Source: Methylaequor sp002691245 (GTDB taxonomy: Bacteria; Pseudomonadota; Alphaproteobacteria; Methylaequorales; Methylaequoraceae). From it: DNA of 64,000 nucleotides. Each line of letters starts with the position of its first letter. The first letter of the stretch is position 1. The DNA lies in NCBI GenBank assembly GCA_002691245.1, contig NZHH01000056.1:1-64000 (forward strand). The letters are read 5' to 3'. A model generated the notes under the pieces. It saw only the letters and a program-made list of their open reading frames with translations. It made no database searches and had not been told where the DNA came from. Positions 27,386 to 35,950 of this stretch are shown piece after piece. Position numbers and translations under genes: made by a program.

Positions 27386-27550
27386 AATATTTTATTCTTT
27401 TTTTTCTTTTGTTTCTTCTTCTTTTTCTTCAGAAATTTCTTCAGTTTTTTCTTCTACAACTTCTTTTTTTTCTCCATGCCCATCCGCTTTTATGGATTCA
27501 GAGGAAAATAAAAATGCTAACAAGAAAAATAAAAGGTAAAAATATTTCAT
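27386..27550 (-). CDS. Small secreted, highly charged protein (54 residues)
   Basis: Starts at the ATG at 27550, preceded by GGAG six bases upstream. Residues 1-22 form a good signal peptide (basic start MKYFY, hydrophobic core LLFFLLAFLFSS, cleavage near IKA/DG). The mature part is acidic (GEKKEVVEEKTEEISEEK) and ends in a strongly basic tail (GRNKRKKRIKY). No family is recognised; low-complexity E/K proteins give little homology signal. It lies between repeat copies B and C, so it may be cargo of the decayed ssrA-linked element. The signal peptide and ribosome site argue for a real gene. Confidence 0.55.
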
Positions 27551-27797
27551 GAATATCTCCAATAAAGGTTAGATATTTATTTTAATAAATCTTTAATCTT
27601 TTTGAAATTTTTCTTCTTTATACTTGATATCACCCACTGTTATAATACTCAAACTAAAATAACTAAATAAGACATTCTCGTCTTCTTATTGTAAAATTAA
27701 CACATTAAAAACAGATTAGTACATAAAAGTGTTCATATATTGCGTACACTTTCAAAGCAACTCATTAATAAAGGATTTTAGAACTCAAACCAGGACA
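27551..27797. other. Intergenic stretch before repeat copy C
   Basis: AT-rich, without a useful frame. A small hairpin AAGAC-ATTCTC-GTCTT lies near 27669. From about 27735 the sequence GCG TAC ACT TTC AAA GCA ACT CAT TAA has the size and position of a tmRNA tag frame ahead of the copied 3' end, though it resembles the real tag only weakly. Confidence 0.35.
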
Positions 27798-27854
27798 CAG
27801 AAGGTTGATTGGAAAGGACATGCAATTGTCCAAACTTGATTGTTTTAGGTAAAC
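27798..27854 (+). repeat. Repeat copy C: diverged copy of tmRNA 3' end plus terminator
   Basis: Aligned without gaps to 26805-26861, about 43 of 57 bases agree, including GCAATTGT and TTGTTTTAGGTA. The hairpin is retained with altered pairs: GGACA / TGTCC here replaces GGGCG / CGCCC in ssrA, so base pairing has been kept. It is followed by a T-run. It is interpreted as the distal attachment-site copy of an element once integrated at ssrA. Confidence 0.55.
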
Positions 27855-27925
27855 AATAAAAATTTCATAGTAAGTATTATTTAATAGATAAAAGTTTAGA
27901 TTACTTCATAGGTGAAACAATCAAA

Positions 27926-28762
27926 TCATATTTGAAATAGTACATATTGTTTTTTTGATTCTTCATCAGTTATTTTTGCTTCAAATTCATTTAAAGAAGA
28001 ATCAAATAATGTGAAATTTTTCCAAATATTTAAAAGAAATTGAATATTTCGCCCTTTGCGTTCTTTAGGAGGATCAAACACTAATCCTATGATGGGTTGA
28101 TTACTTTCTGGATTTTTAATATGGGCTCTGAAAATTTCACAATTATACATCTCAAGATTTACAGCTGGGACTGACATTCCAGATACTAAATTAACTGGAG
28201 AACGTTCATGATGAATTTTCTTCCATTTATAGCCAGTTTCATATCTTTCATTCAAATTAAAGTTTTTTGCTTTTTTAACTATAAACGAATTTTCAATACC
28301 AGCTAGTGATAAAATTTTGCCATTTTTACAATCAAATCCAGAATAAATTAGGATTTGAAGAAAAATTGGCATTATTGTTGAAGCGATATGTCCCTCAACA
28401 AATCTTTCTGCTGCATGCTTTGGACCTGAAATTACTAGATCTCCATCATCTTTTAAAACGTCATATATTTTATCCAGAAATACTCCCTGATTTCTTTGAT
28501 GTTCAATCACGTGTGAACAGTGAATCATATCATATTTTGATTTAAATTCGAATGAATTGAAATCTTCAACAAACTCTGCATCTTTTTCATATTTATCAAT
28601 AGAATCGACTATTAAACCAAAATCTCTCATTATTTTAGTATGACTACCTAGCGCACCACCAATATCTAGAACTTTGAATTTTTTTTTAAAACTTTTCATG
28701 GATAAGAGGTATTCTATTAAAACAAATCCACCCCAGTCCAATTTTATAAAATTTTTAGTCAT
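27926..28762 (-). CDS. Class I SAM-dependent methyltransferase
   Basis: 278 residues. The Rossmann SAM-binding motif I reads KVLDIGGALGSHTKI near 30-44, the motif II acidic residue follows in IDKYEKD, and motif IV includes the HCSHVIEHQ region (near 82) typical of the Methyltransf_11/23 group. The C-terminal 120 residues do not suggest a known partner. Proteins of this type often modify sugars or lipids in surface-polysaccharide clusters, but none are adjacent. It is the first gene after the ssrA repeats and is isolated on both sides, which fits acquired cargo. The substrate is unknown. Confidence 0.75.
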   Translation of the reverse strand: MTKNFIKLDWGGFVLIEYLLSMKSFKKKFKVLDIGGALGSHTKIMRDFGLIVDSIDKYEKDAEFVEDFNSFEFKSKYDMIHCSHVIEHQRNQGVFLDKIYDVLKDDGDLVISGPKHAAERFVEGHIASTIMPIFLQILIYSGFDCKNGKILSLAGIENSFIVKKAKNFNLNERYETGYKWKKIHHERSPVNLVSGMSVPAVNLEMYNCEIFRAHIKNPESNQPIIGLVFDPPKERKGRNIQFLLNIWKNFTLFDSSLNEFEAKITDEESKKQYVLFQI

Positions 28763-29034
28763 TTTATTAAGTGAGCAAATTTGATGCCATTCAATTACAA
28801 AAAAGTCTAAAACGCTGATGTTTTAACTAATTTCGTTGTTTTCATAAACTGAAAATCAAATAAATTTTTTAAAAATATTAAAAAGAAAAATTATTTAACG
28901 GACAATCAAAACAAAGGATTTAATCAACAATTATACCCTGTAGTTTTAACTCTTATTGTTTAGATGCTCAAACCACCAATAAATTATTCAAATAAGAAAA
29001 AACATTCTTGTTTAAATCTCCTATTACATAATTT

Positions 29035-31005
29035 TTAATATTTTAGCTTAAGATTAAACATGAAAGATCTTCCAGGAAGTTGAACTTGAGCTTTTTTTGA
29101 TTCTAAGTGATCTCTGCCAACAGTATCTAATAGATTGGAAGCAACTAGCATCAAATGACCTGAAACATTAGAATATGAAAAATCTCTCGTTAGATCAAAG
29201 TCTAACCTAGAATGACCACCTGTTCTTGTTTGAAAAGGGCCAATAAAATCTTTATCAAAATAATGATAATAGTCTAAGTTAGCGTCCCAGTTATCATTGA
29301 TCAATTGTAAACCAGCATTTAATTTTGATTGAGGTATTCTAGATAGCGCTTTGTCATTTGATGTCCTGTATCCTTTTAAGAAATCAACCATCACACTTGT
29401 AATAAAATCAAAATCATCAATTTTAGCTAAACCATATTGACCACTTAACTCTGCACCGGTAAAAATAGCGTTGTATTGCTCATGAATTACATTATTAAAA
29501 TCTTCCCCCTCCACTGCAACCGTAGCTCCATCTCTATCTGCAGCTATGAAATCATCAATAAAGTTGTAATAAGTTTCGATTTTGATTTTATTTAAATCTT
29601 TTCCGTAATTGTAGCCTATTGAAAAATTATATGAGGTTTCTACACCTAGGTTTATTTCACCATTCTCAAAATTTTCTAAAGCATGATGTGGACCATTGGC
29701 ATATAATTCAACAGGGTTTGGTGCTCTTTGAGTAAAGTCAAATCCAGCAAAAATCGTATTATTGGGTATGAATTCATTTTTAATTGTTGAAGAAAAGGCA
29801 CCCGCGAAAAACCCATTTTCGTGATTAGTATTTTTTAGATTTACTGATTCAACTCTTCCTCCAAGATCTAGATCAAAAGAATCAAAGTTAAAGTTTTCTA
29901 AAACAAAAAAACCAAAGCTATTAGTTTTAGTTCTTTCTAAATGACCCTCTTCATCTCCCAATGCCCCTTGGTCTTTATTCTGAAAATGAAAACCAATTAA
30001 TCCATTTGAATTTTGACTTATTAGTGGTTTGTGATTTACAGAAGTTTTTAACTCATAAGAATCATTAAAAAAAGTAATATTATGATTTTTTCCTGCTGTA
30101 GTTCTTTCCGCATGGTTATATTCAGATGCCGTCCCTTCAAGATTAAATTTATCAATAAAATTATTATTTAGTGAAATTGAGGATTTAAAGGAAACAGTGT
30201 TCCTAGTTGGATTTAACGAAGTATTGTTTTCTTCACCCTTACCTCCAGGAAGAAAGTACACAGCTTCTAATTTGTCAACCGAAACGCCGAAGTAATTGTC
30301 CCCATCATTGTAAGTAAAGCCAACTCCTCCAGATGTCATGAATTTAGAAGAATTTGGTTGTTTAGAATCTGTATTTGCAAGGTCATAAGATCCTGAGCTT
30401 AAAAAACTACCCGAACCCCTTACTGTATAATTACCAACAGATTCCGCTAATTTTAACGCTGATTTTAATTCTCCTCCCGAAGTTTGATAACCAAAGTCTG
30501 CTTGAATAATTTCAGGGGGAATTAGATTATCAATATTTATTAGGGGGTTAATAATATTTACAACACCGGCGAAACCATTATTACCATATAAAAGGGTTCC
30601 TGGTCCTTTAATAATTTCAATTTTGTCAATTAACATTGGGTCATAACCTACAATATGGTCTTCACCAAACTCTGAAACATCACTTAAAGATCCACTGTTT
30701 TGTAAAATTTTAACTCGAGAATTAGACATACCTCTGATTATAGGACGACTTGCGTTTCCTAATCCTTGAGATGAAATACCGGGTAGATCCTTTAACATAC
30801 TTCCAATAGAATAATTTTTTTTAACTTCCATTTTATGCCCGTCAAATAAAATATTTCCTCTATCTGCCTCAAAATTTTCAGTTGGTTGAATTTTTGAGGT
30901 TATAAAAATATCTGGTGCTGTAAATATAGTATCTGCCGAACTTTAAAAGCAAAACACTACTGTTGTGAAAAAATAAATTATTTGCTTTTTTAAGGGGAAT
31001 TTCAT
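29035..31005 (-). CDS. znuD: ZnuD-like TonB-dependent receptor with in-frame stop in the signal peptide
   Basis: Outer-membrane receptor. The plug domain (KDLPGISSQGLGN, IIRGMSNSRVKILQ, then FGEDHIVGYDPMLI and IEIIKGPGTLLYG) matches the ZnuD zinc receptor pattern better than siderophore receptors. A 22-strand barrel follows, ending ...FNLKLKY with the terminal aromatic. The first ATG with a signal peptide is at 31005 (MKFPLKKQIIYFFTTVVFCF). Codon 21 is TAA (30943-30945), and the same frame then continues SSADTIFTAPD into the plug. The next in-frame ATG (30831) would lack any export signal. So it is a nonsense allele, a base error, or a recoded gene. The Zur operator lies 37 bases upstream. 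Confidence 0.8.
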
Positions 31006-31041
31006 TGTAATATGTACTTGATAAATTATTATATATATAAA

Positions 31042-31058
31042 GTGTTATATTATAACAC
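31042..31058. promoter_or_regulatory. Zur operator in the znuD-zur divergent region
   Basis: The perfect palindrome GTGTTATA-T-TATAACAC contains TGTTATANTATAACA, the core of the proteobacterial Zur box. It sits between the znuD-like start (31005) and the zur start (31080), placed to repress both promoters when zinc is plentiful. Confidence 0.8.
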
Positions 31059-31079
31059 ATGATATTTTCAAACTGTTTT

Positions 31080-31511
31080 ATGGTCAAATCGATACAAAAA
31101 AAAGCATTTGAATTTTGCTTCAAAAACAAGCATAGATATACTGAACCAAGAAAAAAGGTTCTTGAAATCGTTTCCTCAAGCAAAAAACCTTTGAAAGCTT
31201 ATGAAATTTTAGAAAAACTTGGACTTGAACTTAACAATCCAAAGCCTCCTACCGCTTATCGTGCTATTGAATTTTGGCAAAAATATAACTTTATTCATCG
31301 AATTGAAAGTTTAAATGCTTACTCTGCTTGCATATCCGATCATTTACATTCAGGTACACAATTCATGATTTGTGATGATTGTGGAAAGGTTATGGAATCA
31401 ACTTCCTGTGAATTACCCTCCAAAATCCAAAAAGAATTAAAAAAAAAACAATTTAGAACTACCAAATGGAATCTTGAAATCAGTGGTCAGTGTAATGATT
31501 GTTCTTCTTAA
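31080..31511 (+). CDS. zur: Zinc uptake regulator, Fur family
   Basis: 143 residues from the ATG at 31080 (MVKSIQKKAFEFCFK); an in-frame ATG at 31059 abuts the operator and is less likely. It matches Zur rather than Fur: RYTEPRKKVLEIV, then KPPTAYRAIEFW (E. coli Zur has KPPTVYRALDFL), FIHRIESLNAYSAC, and the zinc-site region HSGTQFMICDDCGKVMES. The C-terminal CNDC gives the second cysteine pair of the structural Zn site. It represses zinc-uptake genes in the Zn-bound form. Its own promoter holds the Zur box. Confidence 0.9.
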   Translation: MVKSIQKKAFEFCFKNKHRYTEPRKKVLEIVSSSKKPLKAYEILEKLGLELNNPKPPTAYRAIEFWQKYNFIHRIESLNAYSACISDHLHSGTQFMICDDCGKVMESTSCELPSKIQKELKKKQFRTTKWNLEISGQCNDCSS

Positions 31512-31514
31512 ACT

Positions 31515-32105
31515 TTAATTTAAAACTACTTTTGCTTCCTTAAGACGAAAAAAAATGTTGTAGAGGTCATCATCCGGTACTAACTCCAACTTACCACTTA
31601 AATTAATTGCCTCGTATGAATAATTAACTGGTTTTTTTGCGTGAACTTCTATTATTAAGTTTGAAGAAGCGTGTACATGATATGGACAGCTAATTGGGAA
31701 GGGTAACAATAGAAAAGTTTTTTGTTTGTCACTTAGGTCTAATGGAAACATATAACCTTGAACCAATATTTTCTTATTTTCCAACAATTTAATTTCAGAA
31801 GAAAATTCAGGACGCACACCGGTCCACTCATAACCTTCTTTATCTTCAAAAGTGTATTCATTCATTCCTGTTTCCCCAAAAACATCCCAAGGTGTTCCAC
31901 CATCAGGTAAATTTATAAACTCATCAATGTTAGATATTAAATCGGATGTATCGTTAAACTGCTCCTCGTCTTGAACAAAATCTTTCTGAACAGATAAGTT
32001 TTCTTGAGACTCCAGGCTCATCAGGCTCTTTGGAATGATTTTAATAGATATTAGAAAAAGAGAAAAAAAAAGATATTTAATTATAGATTTGATTATTTTA
32101 TTCAT
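31515..32105 (-). CDS. DUF3299-like secreted protein of the zinc ABC operon
   Basis: 196 residues with a signal anchor (about 6-28). An acidic linker follows, then a C-terminal domain (about 95-196) that includes LVQGYMFPLDLSDKQKTFL, PFPISCPYHVHA and INLSGKLELVPDD, resembling DUF3299. Its order in the operon matches PA4066 of Pseudomonas aeruginosa, part of the zinc-responsive PA4063-PA4066 locus. The C-P-Y-H-V-H segment could bind metal. It is last in the minus-strand operon, 14 bases after the permease, and its end nearly meets the zur stop. Confidence 0.7.
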   Translation of the reverse strand: MNKIIKSIIKYLFFSLFLISIKIIPKSLMSLESQENLSVQKDFVQDEEQFNDTSDLISNIDEFINLPDGGTPWDVFGETGMNEYTFEDKEGYEWTGVRPEFSSEIKLLENKKILVQGYMFPLDLSDKQKTFLLLPFPISCPYHVHASSNLIIEVHAKKPVNYSYEAINLSGKLELVPDDDLYNIFFRLKEAKVVLN

Positions 32106-32119
32106 ATCAACTCTTTGAT

Positions 32120-33475
32120 TTATGTATTCCTAGTTAATTGATTTGCAACACTTATTTTTGAAAAAGTGTAAACTGGGAACAGTGCAGCTACAAATCCTGT
32201 AAATACAACAATTATAGAAATATAAAATATCTTTGTTGAAAGCATAAAAGAAACTTGAACAACAGATAGTGTATTAAAAGTAAATACCATTAAATAAAAA
32301 ATTATAAGACTTATAACAATCCCAATTATAACACCAATAAGGGCAATGAAAATTCCTTCAAAACAAATTAATTTAAAAATTCTTTTTTTTGAATAACCAA
32401 TTGCTCTTAAAATAGATAAATCCCCCATTCTATTTTCTAAATTAGCTGCCAACCCTGAAAAAACACTCAACGCTGCAAAACAAATTAGAATTACTGATAA
32501 TATATTTAAACTTTTTGAACCAATTCCTAGCATCGAAGATAATCTGGTAATCTCTTTTGCCGGATTTGCTGCCTGCATTAATGTTTCTTTATTTATTTTT
32601 AAGGGTAAATTTATGTTTGCTATAGGAGTTTTCGTTGTAATAAGTAATGCCGTAATTTCTGATGAGTGATTATTTTCAATTGTATCTTCATTACCTTGAT
32701 GACTATGTTCATTGTGAACCTTTGATTCATGACTTTCGTGATCATGAATGTCGTGAGTGTTTGATTCAGATTCATCATGATCATTGTGATGATGATTATG
32801 ACTGTCATTTTTTTTTAAATTATCGTTATTTTTTAATTTGAGATTTTCAAAATTATTTAAATCAACTTTCTTATGGTGATGCATCTCTAGTACTGAATTT
32901 AAATCTGTTAATATTAAATTGTCTAGAACCGTACCAGTAGATTTCAAAATACCTACAACTTTATATTTATGCTCGTCATGTTCTTTACCACCATCAAACA
33001 GTCCATGTGAACCTATAAATTCATCATTTAATCTCAGATTTATTGAAGAACCAATTACAACTTCATATTCTTCATCCCAAGTTCTTCCTTTTTGGATTTT
33101 TGCCTCGTAGTGATTTAAATAATTTTTTGTTGTTCCTACAATTCTTTTTCCTTTCCAACTATCTCCCAGTGCAAGTGGTATTGCTTGTTCCACTTGAGGG
33201 TGTGTTATAAATTTTTCAACTTCCTCTAATGGAATATTCCCTGTTGGCACATCAATATGATAAATAGAAGATAAAACAATTTGTAATGGGCTTCCTTTCG
33301 CTCCAATAACTATATCAATTCCTTTCCCATCATTATTAATTCTATTTTGGACATTATCAGTAAATTGAGTTATTAAAATCGCTATTGAAAGACCAAAGGC
33401 AGTTAGTAATGTTGAAAGTAAACAATTTATCCATCTTGATTTTAATGAATGATATATGTAATCAAAATCATTCAT
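32120..33475 (-). CDS. FtsX/MacB-type ABC permease with a histidine-rich periplasmic insert
   Basis: 451 residues. A transmembrane helix (about 18-38) is followed by a large periplasmic MacB-like domain and three C-terminal helices. The FtsX core LGIGSKSLNILSVILICFAA and the segment ENRMGDLSILRAIGYSKKRIF are typical. Residues 226-270 hold 13 histidines interleaved with Asp, Glu, Asn and Ser (bases 32666-32800), and HHH (199-201) lies just before. Synteny with PA4065 suggests a zinc-starvation ABC system. Here the usual separate His-rich periplasmic protein (PA4063-like) is missing, so the insert may do its work. The start shares one base with the ATPase stop. Confidence 0.78.
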   Translation of the reverse strand: MNDFDYIYHSLKSRWINCLLSTLLTAFGLSIAILITQFTDNVQNRINNDGKGIDIVIGAKGSPLQIVLSSIYHIDVPTGNIPLEEVEKFITHPQVEQAIPLALGDSWKGKRIVGTTKNYLNHYEAKIQKGRTWDEEYEVVIGSSINLRLNDEFIGSHGLFDGGKEHDEHKYKVVGILKSTGTVLDNLILTDLNSVLEMHHHKKVDLNNFENLKLKNNDNLKKNDSHNHHHNDHDESESNTHDIHDHESHESKVHNEHSHQGNEDTIENNHSSEITALLITTKTPIANINLPLKINKETLMQAANPAKEITRLSSMLGIGSKSLNILSVILICFAALSVFSGLAANLENRMGDLSILRAIGYSKKRIFKLICFEGIFIALIGVIIGIVISLIIFYLMVFTFNTLSVVQVSFMLSTKIFYISIIVVFTGFVAALFPVYTFSKISVANQLTRNT

Positions 33476-34095
33476 TATTTAATTTCCAAAATTTTTGAAA
33501 AATTTTTTTTAATCCGTTGGTCATGTGACGAAACAATCAAAGTTGATTCTGTTTTTTTTACTTGCTCAAAGATTAACTTAATTACTAATTCAGTGTTTTT
33601 ATCATCAAGTCCTGAGGTTGGCTCGTCTGCAAAAATAACTTTCGGATTATTAACCACACCTCTGGCAACAGCTACACGTTGAGATTCACCAAAACTCAAA
33701 TTTTTTACTATCATTTTATTGTAACCATTCAGGCCAAGATTATCGAGTAACTTATTAATATCCAATGAGTTTTTTTTATTTTTGGCAATAGCTATATTTT
33801 GCTCTACATTAAGATGTCCAATTAAATGAAGTTTTTGAAAAATAAAGCCGAAATTTTCTGATCTAAGTTGATCAAGTTGCAATTCAGATAATAAAGAATA
33901 CTTTGTGTTTTTAAAATTTATATATCCAGATGAAGGTTTTAATAAACCAGATAGCAAATTTATTATAGTTGTTTTTCCGGAACCAGATGGTCCTAGTATA
34001 AGTAAATGTTGTTCTTCGTTAACTTTGAAACTCAAGTTATTTAAAATGATAAAATCTTCAACTTTATATTTAATATTTTTTATATCAAACAGCAT
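33475..34095 (-). CDS. ABC transporter ATP-binding subunit (MacB/LolD-like)
   Basis: 206 residues: Walker A GPSGSGKTT (near 35-43), Q-loop FIFQKLHL, signature LSFGESQRVAVARG (near 132-145), Walker B VIFADEPTSGLD, and the switch histidine in VSSHDQR. Its size and sequence place it in the LolD/MacB group that pairs with FtsX-type permeases, here the adjacent gene. By synteny it is PA4064-like. It is the first gene of the three-gene unit. I find no clear Zur box in the 180 bases upstream. Confidence 0.85.
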   Translation of the reverse strand: MLFDIKNIKYKVEDFIILNNLSFKVNEEQHLLILGPSGSGKTTIINLLSGLLKPSSGYINFKNTKYSLLSELQLDQLRSENFGFIFQKLHLIGHLNVEQNIAIAKNKKNSLDINKLLDNLGLNGYNKMIVKNLSFGESQRVAVARGVVNNPKVIFADEPTSGLDDKNTELVIKLIFEQVKKTESTLIVSSHDQRIKKNFSKILEIK

Positions 34096-34224
34096 TTAAA
34101 GTAAATTATATATTCATCCCTATAAACCATCAACAATTGAATGCACAAATCTATATCGTATTGTCTTGAAAAAATTTTACCATCAACTATTTAATAATTG
34201 GTGGATATTTTTCAGTGAAGAAAA

Positions 34225-34259
34225 TCAAAGAAAGGGTGTTCTTAATACTCTTTCTTTGA
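34225..34259 (-). terminator. Intrinsic terminator of the UPF0114 gene
   Basis: A perfect 10-bp stem (TCAAAGAAAG / CTTTCTTTGA) with a 15-base loop. Read on the minus strand it is followed by TTTTCTTC. It begins 20 bases past the stop of the upstream minus-strand gene. Confidence 0.65.
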
Positions 34260-34278
34260 ACTAAATATAAAAATTTAT

Positions 34279-34788
34279 CTACTTCTTTTTACCACCTGCT
34301 ATCAANGAATCCATNTATGCCAGAAGCACTCCGCTCAAAACAAANGTAAAATGNACCGCAATAAANAGTAATACTTGACTTTGTGTATAATTTTCTAAAC
34401 CAAAAAATATTTTCAGTAGATGTATACCCGAAATCGCTACAATAGACGAGATTAATTTAAGTTTTAAACCACCAAAATCAACTGTTCCCATCCATTCAGG
34501 TTTATCCTCATGGTTTTTTATATTAATCTTTGATACAAAATTTTCATAACCTGAAAATATTACAATTATCAATAGGTTTCCTGCAAAGGAGAGGTCTATC
34601 AATGTCAAAATAAATAAAATTAATTCAGTCTCATTTGTACTAAAGTGAGCGATATAGTGAAAAATTTCTTTTAAAAAAACNATTAATAGAAAGAACAAAG
34701 AAATAATAAGACCAAAATAGAATGGAGCCAACAACCACCTAGAGGCAAACATTAAATTTTCCATAAATTTTTCAAACGATTTAAACAC
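34279..34788 (-). CDS. UPF0114 (YqhA-like) membrane protein
   Basis: 169 residues with three or four helices. The family pattern is clear: FASRWLLAPFYFGLIISLFF near the start, LIDLSFAGNLLIIVIFSGYENFVS in the middle and WMGTVDFGGLKLKLISSIVAISGIHLL after it. No biochemical function is established for the family. The given start is GTG (34788); an ATG 24 bases downstream is also possible and closer to typical family starts. Several N bases fall near the C-terminus. Confidence 0.85.
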   Translation of the reverse strand: MFKSFEKFMENLMFASRWLLAPFYFGLIISLFFLLXVFLKEIFHYIAHFSTNETELILFILTLIDLSFAGNLLIIVIFSGYENFVSKINIKNHEDKPEWMGTVDFGGLKLKLISSIVAISGIHLLKIFFGLENYTQSQVLXFIAXHFXFVLSGVLLAXMDXLIAGGKKK

Positions 34789-34885
34789 TNTGACACCAAA
34801 AAAGTTTTGTTAATATTTAANCAAAATAAAANNAATNTCNCATTTTAATAGGGATAATATAATTGACAAACATTATATTTAAAAA

Positions 34886-35938
34886 ATGATTTTTATAAAA
34901 AAGATTTATTTTACCACTATTAGTTTTTTTTTTACTTACCTAATATTGATTTTTCCATTTAATATTTTAAATCATTTATTCACTGGAATAAGCGTCCTAA
35001 ATATTTCTTCGTTTGTCATCTGTGGCTTTTTTTATATTTTTTTAATTTTGTTTTTTAAAACAAAATCTTCATGTTTTTTTAGATTTTTAGTCTACCAAGC
35101 AATGGGTATTGGATTCATAAGTTTTAATGTTTCATTACCTACATATCTGATACATTTATTTACATCTATAAATTCATTGTACCTTGGAATATTTTGTATT
35201 ACTTTGATTTTTCTTTTAACATCAATAAGCCTATATAATGGAAGAACTATCAAAGAAAAAAAAGTAAAAATTACTTCTTCAAAGGTTAAAAAGAATTATA
35301 AATTCATATTTATCAGTGATGTTCATCTAGGTTCAAATTCAATAATCTATTTGAAAAAAATAATCAAAAGAATTGAAGATATAAAATACGATGTTCTTAT
35401 AATTGGAGGGGACTTGGTAGATTTGAGTAGTTTTAAAATAGAGTATTTGGAAACTTTTAAAACTGTNAAAAAAAAAATNCTTTATGTCACAGGAAACCAC
35501 GAATTTTATCTTAAAAACTCTGAAAAGATTTTTAGATCACTCACGCNAAATAAAATTAANATAATTGATAGNAAAAAANTTCAAATTGNTGATTTAAATA
35601 TAATTGGGATTGGTGATAATACTTCAAGTAAAGATCAATTAAATCTAATTAAAAAATTAAAAGTAAAAAATAAATTCAATCTTTTAGTTATTCATAAACC
35701 AATTTTTTGGGATAAAATTGGAGATGAAATCGATTTGATGTTGTCTGGGCATACACATAATGGACAAATTTTTCCATTTAATTTTTTAGTTAAACTTAAA
35801 TACAAGTATATATACGGTATGTACCATCAAAAAAATTCAAGTCTTTATGTTTCCTCAGGTGTTGGATGCTGGGGACCTAAAATGAGACTTGGGACTCAAA
35901 ATGAAATTGTTAGTGTTTTTATTAAAAAAAAGAAATGA
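34886..35938 (+). CDS. Membrane-anchored metallophosphoesterase (YkuE/YaeI-like)
   Basis: 350 residues. The first 115 form four hydrophobic helices. The calcineurin-like domain starts near 135: motif FISDVHLGSN (Asp, His), then GGDLVDL, VTGNHEFY (the Asn-His pair), VIHKP and LSGHTHNGQ (His-x-His). All dimetal ligands are present. Relatives act on phospholipid or UDP-sugar substrates at the membrane; the substrate here is unknown. Divergent from the UPF0114 gene. Confidence 0.86.
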   Translation: MIFIKKIYFTTISFFFTYLILIFPFNILNHLFTGISVLNISSFVICGFFYIFLILFFKTKSSCFFRFLVYQAMGIGFISFNVSLPTYLIHLFTSINSLYLGIFCITLIFLLTSISLYNGRTIKEKKVKITSSKVKKNYKFIFISDVHLGSNSIIYLKKIIKRIEDIKYDVLIIGGDLVDLSSFKIEYLETFKTXKKKXLYVTGNHEFYLKNSEKIFRSLTXNKIXIIDXKKXQIXDLNIIGIGDNTSSKDQLNLIKKLKVKNKFNLLVIHKPIFWDKIGDEIDLMLSGHTHNGQIFPFNFLVKLKYKYIYGMYHQKNSSLYVSSGVGCWGPKMRLGTQNEIVSVFIKKKK

Positions 35939-35950
35939 AATTCAAGTCAT

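Noticed and set aside
30878..31183. 101-residue minus-strand frame over the znuD-zur promoter
   Set aside because: It runs through the Zur operator and the 5' part of zur in a different frame from the znuD signal peptide; low complexity and no ribosome site.
34096..34278. Zur box upstream of the zinc ABC operon
   Set aside because: No palindrome resembling TGTTATANTATAACA is present; only AT-rich sequence and the UPF0114 terminator hairpin.
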